A stretch of 64,000 bases of DNA from Adiantum capillus-veneris (lineage: Eukaryota > Streptophyta > Polypodiopsida > Polypodiales > Pteridaceae): assembly GCA_014529385.2 (NCBI GenBank), contig CM043963.1:70214912-70278911 (forward strand), read 5' to 3'. This document shows, one piece after another, positions 11,199-22,919 of the stretch; the stretch's first letter is position 1, and each line of letters starts with the position of its first letter. Below the pieces are notes generated by a model that searched no databases, had not been told where the DNA came from, and was given only the letters and a program-made list of their open reading frames with translations. Both the position numbers and the translations under genes were made by a program.

Positions 11199-14100
11199 AA
11201 GTTTGATGATTTGGGGTGCTCGTTCCCACCTTTTGGCATTCACACACACAAACACAAGCGTGATGTACACTGTTCATGGCATGGAGCATGCCCTGCATTA
11301 ATGACGCTGGTAAACTCCAAAGTCAACAAAAAGCAGTGTGAGTTTGTGCTTCCCCGACCCTGCTTATTGATTTTTCCTTGTATGCAATTGCAAATTTGTG
11401 ATAAGCACGAGCCAATCCTTTCGACTGCAACCAATTGTTCAAAGTTTTAAAGCCGCAACCATTCACACCTTCTTTTTAGTCTCTCACACCTACCCATCAT
11501 TTCATGACTCCCCCATTCTCAGATGCCGACTCAGATAGGCAAAATAGAAATACATTGAAAATGAAATTTTTAGGAGCTTGTTTGAAGGGGCAATAGCATG
11601 AAATTAGGTTTTTGATCACTTCAGGCGAGCGACATTACATCTTATCATAAGTTTTTCCTCTCTTTTCTATGTATGCCACTTGTGCTAGGTAAGAGAAAAG
11701 ATGTGGGCATGGATAGTGGGGGTGATGATTGTGTGAGAATTTGGCTTATGCATGATCTAGTGATTGGCTTTATGAAAAATTCTCTTTGCATTAAAAGGAA
11801 AGTTATTTTTTGGCAAGCATAAGAACTTCGAAAGCTACATGCTTTAATGCTTGGGTAACATTGTGTATTTTGGGCTTGATATTGATTATGCATTTTAGTG
11901 TTTGCTTCGAATGCAAAATTCCTACATATCACTAATCCTTAAGCTTCTTCGAATGACCATGGAATAGTAGTCAAATGTCGAGCTTGTGAGATTTATATGC
12001 ATAAGTGAACCTCATTGCACAAACTTTCTGGCTCATGTATTGGGTAAGTGTCACCTTGATTGAAATCTCATTTCACTAAATGAAATACTCTTTTTGGCAT
12101 GCATGCAAGCTTCGTTTGAGGGTTACATTGATGATACATTCGTGCTTGGTCGAGAGTGTGATTAAAAATATGAACTTGGCTTGCTACATTATTGGTTCTT
12201 GCTCTAAATGAAAAAAAACTTGCATAGCATCAAAGTTGAAATGTTGTGAATGACCATGGGATAGTAAAATTTCGGGCTTGTGATTGAGCATGATTTTAGT
12301 GCTTGTTGAATTTCCATATGCTTTAGAGCACTAACAATTGAATTGTTTTTGAAGGGATGTGGGTAGGAGTGTACTTTCATTGATCCAAGAAAGGGTCATC
12401 ATTGCAAAATATTGCAAAATGTGGCTAGTTAGAGCCATTCCAAGTCTTTGGATTAAAAGTTGTATATATACTAGCTCGTAGCTTGGTTTAAAATGAATTT
12501 TTTTTCATTTGAGCTAGTATTTTTTCAACTTTTTTGAGAGCTTTGAATTGTAAATTTGGCAATTGAGAGCCATTCATTTTTATTTCATCAAGTTGTAGTC
12601 ATCTCTAGCTCATAGCGTGCTCTAAAATTGTAGAATTTCATGTGAGCTAGTTGTTTAGCCAACTTTTTGAAAAGCTTCAAAATGTAAAATTTGTCTTTCA
12701 AGAGCCACTTCATTTCATCAAAGTTGCATTATTTTTTAGCTCTTGACTTGTTTTAAATTCCATACTTCAAGTGAGCTAGAAATTAATCAACTTTGAATCA
12801 TGCATGAGAGGTTGTACAAATTGCAAAATTTGCTTATGTAGAAGCATTTTATCTCTCTCCTTGCTGTTGTGTATGCATAAATTTGCTACAAAGAGCACCA
12901 TGTGCCTAACCAAAGGCATTTTTTTCCCTTGGGTTTTTCCCCTTTGGCAAATTCGGGTATGCAAGATCCTAGCTTTAGGTTTTCATTAATGTTTTTTTTT
13001 TGTGTGCTTTTTTTTTTCAATAAAAGTCCTTTGGAGCTTGTGTTTACACTTAGCTTCAAATCAGCTTCTTTTGCAAATAAAAAGATCAAGAGACTTCTTT
13101 ACACAAAGGGGATGCTTGCTCAAGGATGCACAAAGAGCATGAATTGGTGTAATCCTTCCATGATTTGGCTCTTTTTTCATCTCTCCATTCTCTATGCTTG
13201 GCTTAAGTAATTTTTGCTTCTAAGCTATGGTTCTTTCATGTTCAAAAGCTAAGCATACTAAAGTTTCAACACTTTGCTTTGTAAATATTAACTCATTGAA
13301 AAATTAGGTTTTATATGTGATAATCATAGGTAATTGACCTTGACCTTAGGTTAATGTAGGTTCATTTCTCATTAGTGCTAGACTCTTAGTGATAGTCTTA
13401 ATATTCCATTCATTTTTTACATGACTTAGGCCTATGATTAGGATTAAATTAGTCCTTTAGTCCAATTGCCATTAGCATCTCATGTTGGAAGCAATAATGC
13501 TACTAGACACATGAAAAGAAAATTGCTATGTTATGTTGTGTCTATGTGAGGCCTAATGCCTTATTAGCACTTAGCAGGCGTGGGGAATCAACTTGGCTCA
13601 CTTGGTCAAGGCCCTAAACCGATGCCTTGTGGATGATAGGGGTTAGTCGTTGCCTTGGTATGCTAGTAGGCTTTTGGAGCACCTTCTTGAGGGTTCAAGG
13701 AGCCAAGAGTCGCACCTAGACTTGCCTTGGGGTGGTAGCCTTGTGTTGTGATTTACTTTTTTTTATGAATGACAAATACAAAACTTCCATGAGCTTCAAA
13801 AAAAAAATCTTTGACAATTGACATGATAGACTTGAATGATTTATTAATATAGTTCACCTAGTTTTTAGGCTAGTAGGTTTATGACATTGCATTAGCCTAG
13901 GGTCATAAATGATTGCTTGTGTTTCATGCATAAAATTGAAATTTCAAGTGGTTTAATCTTCATGATAGTTCAAGTGTCTTTTTTGCTTTATGTTGTCTAG
14001 TTTTTTACTATGATTCACCCATCTTTTAGAAGCAAAAAATCACTTTGCATGATTGTTCATTGTACTTCATCTTTTATCCTTGTTGGTCTTTGATGCTCAT

Positions 14101-14202
14101 TACTTGTTCTTATGTTTTGCAGCTCAACATTTCTTCGATGGACTTACTTCTACCATGTCACCGTGTCTTGCTTCACCGGCACACAAGGACGTGCACCAAA
14201 TT

Positions 14203-14215
14203 AGGAAGGGGGGAA
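14203..14215 (+). other. Polypurine tract of element B
   Basis: AGGAAGGGGGGAA directly before the TGTTAGCAGC of the 3' LTR; it would prime plus-strand DNA synthesis. Nearly the same tract precedes the LTR of element A. Confidence 0.85.
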
Positions 14216-15162
14216 TGTTAGCAGCGGCTAACACAGGCTACACTGGTTGTGCATCAAGTGGGAGATATGCTATGGATGTGAATAATATTTCCAACTCACC
14301 TTGTATAAGTCTTGGGCTCACTTGGAGTTCCAAAGTTGTATATGCTAACCTAGAGGGCTCAAGCTTAAACCCATAGTAGAAGGTATTGTGGTGAAAGTCT
14401 TTAAAAGGAAGCCTTTATGCAAGGAGGCTTCATTCTTGAGTATCCACTCTTGAGGATCCACTTTTGAGAGCTCCCTCTCTCTTGACTGTATGGCCTAGCC
14501 TTGAGCTTAATGTTTATGCTTAAGAGGCTAGTGCTAATCCAATTGTAATTAGAGTAAGCTCTTCTTGATTAAATCATATTTTCTCATTAGTCTATTTCTT
14601 CTCTATATTTCATCATGTCATGGAGTAGTATTACACTCTCATTATTCTAGATTTGAGAGAGGTATGTACTTCTTGCTATTAACCACTCGTATCTCTCTAC
14701 GAGCAATTGATTTGTGATATTTAGCATCACAAATTAAGTTGATTAAGTTTGGGTCTTAATCTTGTAATTTGTGTGTGTGCCCTATTCTTTGCTTGTGTGT
14801 AGATAGGTTTTATGAATCTCTAGAACCATTCACCTCGTGTGTGTAGCTATTGATAAAGTGGCGTAATTGGCATGTTGTAGTTAGTGTGTGCTTATCATTA
14901 GTGTGCTTGGGGTTTCTAGTCTATGGCAAGTCGGACTTCGGTGGACTTGATGTGTGTAGGAGTTGTTAGATTAGTGATTAGAGAATGATTAGAGTTGGAC
15001 TTGCAATGGATAATCTCTACTTGCATTGGAGAGTTGATCTCTTGAATCCTCTATTCTATTCATCCGATGCTCATGCTTCCATGCCCTAGCCGGGTTGCCA
15101 ATCCACGGATTTGATCATTTTGTGTGGGTTGTGAGTAGGTCATGCTACAACGCCTCCCAACA
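14216..15162 (+). repeat. 3' LTR of element B
   Basis: 947 bp, starts TGTTAGCAGCGGCTAACA and ends CGCCTCCCAACA, partner of 7525-8474. Its first bases form TGTTAGC...GCTAACA, an inverted repeat that in the 5' LTR has one changed base. Confidence 0.9.
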
Positions 15163-15300
15163 CCACTTGCAAGTGCTAAGATTAGTAAGAGCACATTTGA
15201 AAGTGCTATTTGCATTGGAAATTTCTCAAAGCCCAATAGTTAAACCACTTGGGAGTGCTAAGAGAATTTGGAAGTGCTTGAAATTATTGATGGTTTTTTT
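15163..15300. repeat. Degenerate AAGTGCT array, right part
   Basis: Starts with the right copy of the CCACT duplication and continues the words CCACTTGCAAGTGCTAAGA and TTGGAAGTGCTTG. It is the other half of the 6857-7524 array, separated by element B. Confidence 0.7.
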
Positions 15301-17130
15301 CTATTATGTGTAGGCTTCGGTTGATGAGATGGATCGTGTGATATGTGAGCTGAGAAGAAATGCCTCATTCATGAAGGAGGCATGCACCTTCTTGAAGAGA
15401 GAGGGCAGGACCCTTCTAGTGCCCACCCCACCTACGAAGTCCATCTTAGGTGCTGACACTGTCCTTGGTGGATCTTGTGTTGCCTATGGCCACCTGCTAT
15501 CAAGCAAACATGCGGTCAACATTTATTATCTGCCATGTTTCCACAAGGACCACCCTTGCTTTTCCATTTCTGTGGGACCGAGCCCAAGTGCATTGCCTTG
15601 GAATATCAGTGGGACATACTTGTTGTAGCAAGATGTTGGGAACTTGGGAATGCATATGAGGAGTCGAAGGTAAGGCATGCCTCCCTCATTAGACAATAAT
15701 CATGCTACTTTTGATATGTATAATAATTGTATGTTATGTCTCAAGTGAGCCAAAGGTCCAGCTTGTTCATGCATGATGTGGGCAAGCCCTTTGACATGGA
15801 TGCCCTGATGAGGAAATATAAAAACTTTGAGGGTTGTAGCTGGTCAGTGGATGCTAGAAAAAGTGATGAGCTTGGAGATGTAGACATCTTGAAGGAGGCA
15901 CCTGGTCTACTAGCATGCAAGGTTGTATTGATTATTGTCTACATGTTTTCCTCAGACATATGATTATCCATGGTCAGTGTGATTATCACCAAATACGTGT
16001 GTCTCTAACTTGATTTCCTATTGCCAACACAAGTAATGATATCAGTGAGCCATTGAGTCAAGTTATTGCTCCAACTAGAGAGTCAAGTCGTGCCGATAAG
16101 GGTGTGCGGTAGTAGTCTAAAGAGGAGAAGTTGGGACCCAAACATGGGAGAGACTCTCCAATTTGTTGCAAGAGAGTTGCAAAAGAAGATCAAAAGGAAA
16201 TGGAGTATGGGCTTCCTTGGCACCCCAAGAAAAGTACTAACCCATTTCTCCCCAAAATCCGAGTGTGCAAAAAGCTTTAGCTTCTATAGCTTTGTCACTT
16301 TTTGTTCATGTTCTCGTACTATTTTTTGGCACTATAATATATAAGTCCTTTGTCCCATGTGGCTTGTCTTAAGTTCATTTATTTTTTACCAACTTGACTA
16401 TTGTGTAGTTAAAATTTAAGTTGTTGGCTCAAACACCCTTGAACCCACTGATTAGGTAGAGCACATTGAGCGCTTCCCACCATGCTATTAGTTTTGATGC
16501 TTCAATGAATCCCGAGACTTGGCGGTCATTGTTGACTTCAACAATGTTCTTGCATGCATGCATGACAAATGCAAGTCAAGGGTTCCTCCAAATGTCTCAA
16601 TGCTATACTTTTTCACAATCTCTTTGAGGATGCGAACATCACCTACTACCTATGACGGGATGCAGAGTTATTCTTGCTAGCATTGAGTCAGGTTGTAGAG
16701 GTGTTTGTGTAGACATCACGTGGAGGAAAAAAATTGGAGTATGCCATGGATAAGTGCCTACCTCAAGCCAAAAATACTTCAGTGGATGTCTCTAACAAAA
16801 CATGTGCTATGTTAGTACTTGGCTCTTTGATAATCCTCTTGAACCAATGTTCTTTAAAAAGATGGATACCTTATCGCATCTCTTCCCAAAGTTCAATAAG
16901 TCAAACACACTTGTGCCAGATGACTCCTTGTATAAAATGTACTTTAATGATCTTGCATTCTATGCAATTATTCATGAATTGGAAAGGTAGAATGAGGGGC
17001 AATGGCAAAATTTCCTAAAAGAGGATGTGGTTGAGTTTGTGATGCAATGGGCTTTAAGTGCTAACAAAGCAAAAACTACTAGAGAGTGCCCTTTTGATGC
17101 TAGAGATGAGTCTTTGCAATGATGGAACTG
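15301..17130 (+). pseudogene. Decayed coding remnant of unknown family
   Basis: Several short stretches read like real protein but lie in different frames: from 15329 a CELRRNASFMKEACTFLKR helix; near 15560-15670 a piece with CGTEPKCIALEYQWDILVVA; near 15840-15920 WSVDARKSDELGDVDIL; and near 16800-16990 a piece with LFDNPLEPMFFKKMDTLSHL and PDDSLYKMYFNDLAFYAII. GT/AG-like junctions lie between some pieces, so introns are possible, but stops also fall inside pieces. I do not recognise the family. It sits between two AAGTGCT-type arrays, so it could be the body of a DNA transposon whose ends carry such words, but no terminal inverted repeat was found. Confidence 0.35.
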
Positions 17131-17349
17131 AACTATTGTTGTAGCCCCTACACTCCTTGTTTAGCTAACTGCCATGACACCAAGCTCCCACTCATTGTGT
17201 AGCCAATTTCCAATGCTCCATGTGATACATATAAAAGTAAATGAACGTGGTATTGAAAAGTTCTCATGTCAATCTAGCATCTTTGTTTTATTTTATTTTA
17301 TCTTGTGGTTATGTCAGGGGGTACGAACATTGTTCTTACTGTGCAGGTG

Positions 17350-17570
17350 ATAGATTTACCCTCAAAGCACTGGAAAGTTCTTGTCAAGTGGTATGTAAGT
17401 GCTTGCTTGAGGATTGTTAGGGCCTGTCAAGTAGTCTATATGTACTTGACAAGTGGTCTTTAAGTGCTTGACAAGTGGTCTTAAAGTGCTTTGCAAGTGA
17501 TTTGAAGGTGCTTATCTAGTGGCCTAAAAGTGCTTCTCAAGTTCTTACCAAGTGGTCAAGGAGGTAAGTA
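17350..17570. repeat. AAGTGCTTGACAAGTGGTCTT array
   Basis: Seven or eight imperfect copies of a roughly 20-bp word built from AAGTGCTTG and CAAGTGGTCTT. The reverse complement, AAGACCACTTG, matches the words of the 6857-7524 array, so the two arrays are related and largely inverted. Confidence 0.7.
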
Positions 17571-17583
17571 TCATCACACCCAT

Positions 17584-18186
17584 TTACCTTGTTGTAGAAG
17601 AGTCCCTCAACCATAAATGAGTTTTTATGAATATGGTTATGCCATTCTTCTCTTTCAAATTTATGGTAGAGTTCTTGGCATTAGTGCACTTCAAGATGTA
17701 GAAGTCTTCACTTGGCTCTTCTGCATTCACTACAAAATTGTGTCCAGCCATCAAGGCATCTCTCATGTCATCATGGTGGCCAATGTACATGGGCACTCAT
17801 GGTAACTCTTCATCACTAGATTCTTTCTTCCACTTTCATCATTGACAGTGGGTTGTAATTTCAAGTACTCCCACCCACTTGACGTGATCTTTGTTTACAC
17901 ATCTCCTCCATTGGCCTTTCATGCATGCATGGAAAAAGTAGGACATTGGTCTTCACCTTAGTTCATGCATATCTGATTGATTGTAGTCATTGATGCAGTG
18001 GAATGATCGAGGACTTTTGATACGCATGCAATCCAACTCTTTGTCTCTATCTAGATCATCGAGCTTGACCTCCCAGAACATACTACTGACCCTCTTCCCT
18101 ATCAATGGACATTGTTTCTTAAGGGCTGCTTTGAGGAATGTGACTACACTTGAAGAGTTATGTAGCACCCATCCACTAGATTCCAA
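17584..18186 (-). pseudogene. Minus-strand remnant of unknown repeated gene
   Basis: Two minus-strand pieces, 18186-17953 and 17796-17584, appear to be parts of one frame. The first has CFHCINDYNQSD-like residues near its end; the second starts MPMYIGHHDDMRDALMAGHN, then a FYILKC piece, and ends before a stop at 17584. Between them, stops interrupt a Trp/Cys-containing link. The pattern resembles the C-terminus of a large repeated plant protein, but I cannot name a family. It ends next to the 17350-17570 array. Confidence 0.35.
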
Positions 18187-19457
18187 CTTCTCCTATGTGA
18201 GACCTCTTTTGAGCATTGCACCAGCCCCATCGTGCTCGCTCTTCCCATGTCTAGATGCAAAGAAATTGTGCATCATCTCAGTACTTGTCATACTAAAGTA
18301 TCTAAATACAAAATAGAATGGGAGCCTTGCTTTGTATTGTGAAGTAGCAGCATCAAGGCACACCCAGTGTTGTTTGACTCAAGAAAAACAAGTCCAAACT
18401 CTGAAAATTTTCACCAGTGTCTTAGGATGACCTATAGGAACATGTGTGCAAAAGGGTGCTCCAATACCCTGCCAAACATGGATCACGATCCATGTACCTT
18501 TTTCACCAGACTAAGAAAAAATCACCACCATTGGATTCTCAAAATCATACCAAGTCTAGCCGTGAAGTATCAAGTCATTTGGATCCCAAAATCCCAACCA
18601 AAAGTCCCAAATTCTCTAAGTCTAAAATAAATTGCCAAGATTTGGCCTAAATTCTTAACCAGTGATCCAAATCTCAAAAACTTTGGACCAAGGCATCAAC
18701 TTGATGAGCCCTACCAGATGGTACCACCAAATTTCAAAATGTAATCTAACATGGATCGTGATCCTTGTACCTCAGAGCCAGATTTCATTTGTGATCGCAT
18801 GCCTTTGTGAGCATAGTCAAGATCATTATCAAGAATAGGTTTCCTATTAATAGGGTAAAGGACATGCTAGACAACTTGAAAGGGGCTACAATTTATAGCA
18901 AGCCCTCTTTACCAAGCTTGGAAGCCTCTCCTCTTAAAAAAGCCCCCCAAAAAAATTTAGCGTCGTTGCCTTTAGCTCTCCCTCAAATTATTTTTGTCTT
19001 TTCCCCTTGAACTTTTGAAGTTTTATTTTTACTTTTCCCAAATCCAGCCACTCTTTCCTTTTAAATTTACAACATGGAGATTTTAAGCCTTTGATTCCCA
19101 CACCATGGACTTTTGCACATGATCAAACATGCCCAATACCCATTTTGTCAAGATGCACCAGAGCTCCATCCACCAATTTGAAATCGTGAGAAATTTGATG
19201 CGCTCTAACCTTTTCAAGCCCAGCAACTGAGACCACCAAAAAATGGAAAAAAAAAATGTGACCGTCCCACATTCACCTTAATATATCTGGCCGTCTGCAA
19301 TTTTGATTTTCAAGTCATCGATTTCTACTAACTCCACACAGTGCATGCTACCTTTCCAAACCTAGTCGAGGTCAAAAAACACATGATGCCAGGCATTTTA
19401 ATGCGGACAACTTGGCATACACCCGACTCCCCGAAAAACTTTCAACTAGCCATAACT
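18187..19457. other. No gene recognised
   Basis: AT-rich. Two related segments, near 18475-18500 and 18745-18775, both hold the imperfect palindrome GGATC-(A/G)C/T-GATCC followed by (A/T)TGTACC. Many CCAAA and CCCAAAA words suggest the non-coding 3' part of a minus-strand element, perhaps K. No usable frame. Confidence 0.5.
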
Positions 19458-20215
19458 TCAAAAAGACCGGCACACTCTATAATTTGAGCACTTAGCATCT
19501 ATCCACTTACACCAGCTATGGCCACCTGTCATCACATGCCCTGTCCGTTTGAGATTTGCAATGCACTCCACCTCCAAAGCACCATATCTTGCACTTTGTA
19601 GCTCCGTTTGACGAGCCATATGAATCTGCTTCTTCACCACTTCAAGATCTACATATCTAGGCCAAAACCTAGCACTTTGATCCTCCTTCACCAGTCATGA
19701 CCACTTTGCAATATTTTTGGTCTAAGAATCCACATAAAGCATACATCTCTGTTGCATGTGCCCTCTGCTATGGTCGGCAAACTTTGGCTGCACTATCATT
19801 GCCCCACCCCCTTGTTGAGCATTCATGTTCAGCCAAAAACAGATTTATTCTTCTACCAACTGCAAAAACTGGCAAACACTATCCAAAAATGTGAGTAAAC
19901 CACGAAAAAACTACCATATGTACACTGCTTCCAAAAATCAAGTGGGTTGCCCCACCCCCTGCATCATAGCATGTCTTCCACTGGATCAAATGCCCAACTA
20001 CTTGCCGGACCACAAAAATAATCAGCAACCCCTCGTGGGTCAAATAGAACGATCTGGTCTACACCCTTCACCTGTAATAGCTTACCATAGGGCTTCACCC
20101 AGCCATCAAGCTGCCTTCTCCAACTTCCTTCAGTCACAACCTCATTCTGTAGACTAACACACGAAAACACTAAGTTTGACCCCCCCTCCCAACCATAGAA
20201 AGTGAGGCTCCCCAT
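19458..20215 (-). pseudogene. Element K, possible 3' reading frames
   Basis: Two minus-strand frames, 20215-19964 (83 aa, rich in Gly and Trp, with a PYGKLLQVKGVDQIVLFD stretch) and 19691-19458 (77 aa). They follow the K frames downstream in the same direction. Neither matches a family I know; they may be untranslated 3' sequence of the element that happens to be open. Confidence 0.25.
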
Positions 20216-20239
20216 GCAAGAAAACTCCTCCAGACAGCA

Positions 20240-21414
20240 CTATAGCTGATCCAAATACTCCTCTACATCGGCCTCTATTGGTACAATCATAGCACACGAT
20301 TCACCCAAAGCAATCTCCACATGGAGAGGGGCTAACCCTCGCATCCATCGTATCCTGGCTAGAGATTTATCAACAAACACTTGCATCTCTTCATCCATAA
20401 CATCCCCAATATCATCAAACCCCCAATTGGACTCTCTCTCATAGTACACTTGATCCAAAAGGTGTGTGTATCCATAGCATCATCATGGCAATCCATAGGC
20501 ACCTCCAACTGCTCCTCCATTTGGTCAGCATCCAGTACGTCATGAGCATTAAAAATATTCCCAACCCCTTCGATTTTTGCTTCATCATCATCCTCTTGTC
20601 GATTTGGTAGGCTATCTTGGCTATCCATAAGTGCAGCCTTACCCTTTTTTGCATAGCTCCTAACCATGTGCACTGCCATAGAACTTGCCACCACAACTCC
20701 CATCAGCATGGTCACATACATAGCATTGCATGAACACTTTGGCACCATATCCTCTTTCATTTGCTTTATCACTTCAACCTACTCTTCTTCCACATTGGAA
20801 ATCACCATATGATTAGACACATTATAAGGCACCTTTACCTTTACTAGCATCGGCTCGTCAGACTTGGTCTCCTTGCCATAGGATGTGCATTCATCAGTTC
20901 TATCCTCTTCAGTCGCTTCACAAACACTCAAGCTTGTATCTTTATCTTCATCAACACTACATGCCAACTCTGTATCTACATCTCCATTCGCTTGCTGTTC
21001 CACAAGAACTTGACAATCTTTTAGGCTTTGTTGACTTTCTCTATCTACTTCCAAGCTCTTGGCATCTACAACCTGATTGCACTCTGCTACCTCATCATGC
21101 ACTTGCTTCAAAAAAATAGGCTTTACCTCATCAACATGCTCTGGAAACCCGACATCAGCTACCTCTTTTGCACACAGGTTCTCTTCTACAAGGGGCTTAT
21201 CCTCTTTGACAAGCTCATACATCACTGGCACATGCACATCATAAATTGAAAACCTACAAGGAACATGATTAATTGTTGGCCTTACCTCAACACGCTTTTC
21301 ATTTTGAAAAATTGGCACCACCTTTGGTGGAACCATAGCACATTGCATTGTTGTTGCTGCAATAGGCACATAATCAGCACGCTTCATCAAGCCCAGCTCC
21401 AACTTTTGCTTCAC
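20240..21414 (-). pseudogene. Element K: acidic protein with one membrane segment
   Basis: Follows the Gag-like part in the same direction. 21414-20779 codes 211 aa, acidic, with many Glu, Asp, Val and Lys and repeated E-V-D words. After a stop at 20779 the same product seems to continue (20772-20440) into MYVTMLMGVVVASSMAVHMV, a roughly 20-residue hydrophobic segment followed by basic residues RSYAKKGK, a likely single transmembrane helix. A shift near 20450 leads to 20458-20240, ending EADVEEYLDQL. Order and acidic composition recall the region between Gag and protease in some elements, while a membrane segment would fit an envelope-like protein. No signal peptide or glycosylation pattern was examined in depth, and I do not claim an envelope function. 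Confidence 0.4.
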
Positions 21415-21539
21415 CTATTTGCTCTTCATCTTGGCCAGATACACCATGTCTTCATAGGTATCATCACCATCTTCCACCTTATCCTTGATCCTTGGATGCA
21501 AGCTCTCAAGAAGCTTTGACAGCTTCAAAAACTAATCGC

Positions 21540-21944
21540 CTTTCACCCTAGTGGCAATCTCCAACAAGCTTCAAACTCCTCAAATAAAATAGTAAAATCT
21601 TTACTTACATCATGGCGCACCGCCTTCAATCTTGCACCAGCCTCCGTCGGAGTGATCGCCTCTTGAAATCGCTTTAGAAATTGCCTCTATAACTCCTACC
21701 ATGAACTTTGATTGTTGCTTTTTAGACCATCAAACCAAACCTTGGCACGTCCATGCATGAACAGTCGCAGCGTGTGCAACTTTTCCACATCCATCAACAT
21801 GTGCATTGACAGCTTCCATAGCTTGATATCCGCTAACCAATCTTCAGGGTCTTCAATGCCTATAAATATGGGGCCAAAAATTGACTCCATATTCTCTGCT
21901 ATTTTCAAACTCGACCACCACGAAATATTTTGACCATCCGCCAA
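21540..21944 (-). pseudogene. Element K, gypsy-type Gag remnant
   Basis: The 82-residue frame 21944-21696 starts MADGQNISWW and carries the retrotransposon Gag pattern: FIGIEDPEDWLADIKLW near residue 26, then LRLFMHGRAKVWFDGLK near residue 59. A TAG at 21698-21696 breaks it, and the same protein carries on as a RQFLKRFQEAITPTEAGARL piece before a second break near 21540. Gag would form the particle of the element. No zinc knuckle was found. The start was chosen as the first methionine before the conserved block; 5' sequence beyond 21950 has no frame. Confidence 0.65.
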
Positions 21945-22054
21945 CCGCTTGTCATCTACCTAACACTACTTCATACTTCAAATAGGAGCATCAGACAGCT
22001 CCTCAGTGGGGGGACGAGAAGATGGAAGGGGGTAAAGGGGAACACACCCGACAC

Positions 22055-22092
<38 letters not shown>

Positions 22093-22919
22093 CCTCTCTA
22101 TAGCTCAAATGGAATCACAACACCCTGATCCACTCAAAGAAACACACCAAACGACAAAACTTTACTGCAAACACTTGACTGCGCACACCCAAACCCACAA
22201 TCACACACAAAAGCAAACCTTATTGCATCTCAACCATCACAATCTCTTCCTAATCCTTAACCACACACACAACACCTCTCTATTCCTCCCTTTTGCACAC
22301 ACACCAGTTGGTTTGGGGGGCTCACACATAGCCTACACACAGCATACACACAGAAACACCTTTGCACAAGAGAAGAGAATAGAAGAAGGGATGGGGGAGA
22401 CAACACCAGAGTCAACACAATCAAAGCTTTCTTCTTTTCCAACAAGTGATTGGCTATGGTGGACCATACACAAGAAGGCTTTCTCATAGCTGTGTCCCCT
22501 TCTCTGTCCGAAACAACATTTTCCTTCAAACATCACGGGTTGTTTTTAGAAAAAAATGCATTTTGCAAAACTTTCATAGAATAGGAATTTTGGGCTATCC
22601 TCATGCAAAAAAGCTGATCCACATATCCACTTTCTTTTCTTATCACAAACCACATAGCCTTCACTCCTCCACTTGCTCTTCTTGTCCTAAGAGGGTTTTC
22701 ACATGGGGAACCTTCTTTAAAGCATCGAACCTCTACCTTGATTTACATAGCCACATAAATCATACATATCATGAACTTCTTTGCCAGCATTGGATCTTCA
22801 CATATGCTTTGACATCCGGGCACATAAGCAGCTTTGATACTACTTTTCATGCTTTCTGGCATCGACACTTTTTTGTTGCACCAACATTTGTAAAGCTCTA
22901 TCAAGATCTTTAGAGCATG
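21945..22919 (-). other. Probable leader or LTR region of element K
   Basis: CA-rich, with a 34-bp (CA)n run at 22057-22090. It lies 5' of the K Gag frame on the minus strand, where a leader and LTR are expected, but no LTR boundary or primer site could be placed. The open frame 22022-22489 on the plus strand is a product of CA repeats (His-Thr) and is not a gene. Confidence 0.4.
22057..22090. repeat. (CA)n microsatellite
   Basis: Seventeen CA units without interruption. Confidence 0.9.

Larger units (their letters stand above)
8499..14202 (+). other. Non-coding interior of element B
   Basis: Stops are dense in all six frames. The first 2 kb are T-rich with many TGTGTG words and repeated AATTGATG/GTGTGTG phrases. 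10480-11450 is a compositionally different block, richer in C and with CA, CT and AT repeats, possibly a separate old insertion. 11500-14200 is again T-rich; several TGAGCTAG / CTAGCTC words recur around 12450-12790. Short frames such as 12902-13210 have no recognisable product. Confidence 0.7.
7525..15162 (+). mobile_element. Element B: large non-autonomous LTR retrotransposon (LARD type)
   Basis: Two similar LTRs (7525-8474 and 14216-15162) flank 5.74 kb. The whole 7638-bp unit is bounded by a perfect 5-bp duplication CCACT (7520-7524, 15163-15167). A tRNA-Asp-type primer site follows the left LTR and a polypurine tract precedes the right one, so the orientation is plus. The interior holds no frame over about 110 codons and no retroelement motif that I can see. 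Clear ends with an uncoding interior of this size are the definition of a large retrotransposon derivative, mobilised by proteins from a partner element. The partner could be a relative of element A, whose LTR shares the same first bases. An old autonomous element decayed beyond recognition is the alternative, but LTR similarity argues against great age. Confidence 0.85.

Noticed and set aside
15727-15963. Intact exon of a host gene
   Set aside because: Neighbouring pieces are in other frames with stops and no consistent splice chain could be built.
20359-20772. Retroviral-type envelope gene in element K
   Set aside because: One hydrophobic helix is visible, but no signal peptide, cleavage site or cysteine pattern; only reported as a membrane segment.
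22022-22489. 155-codon plus-strand frame
   Set aside because: His/Thr-rich product of CA repeats on the strand opposite a transposon leader; low complexity.
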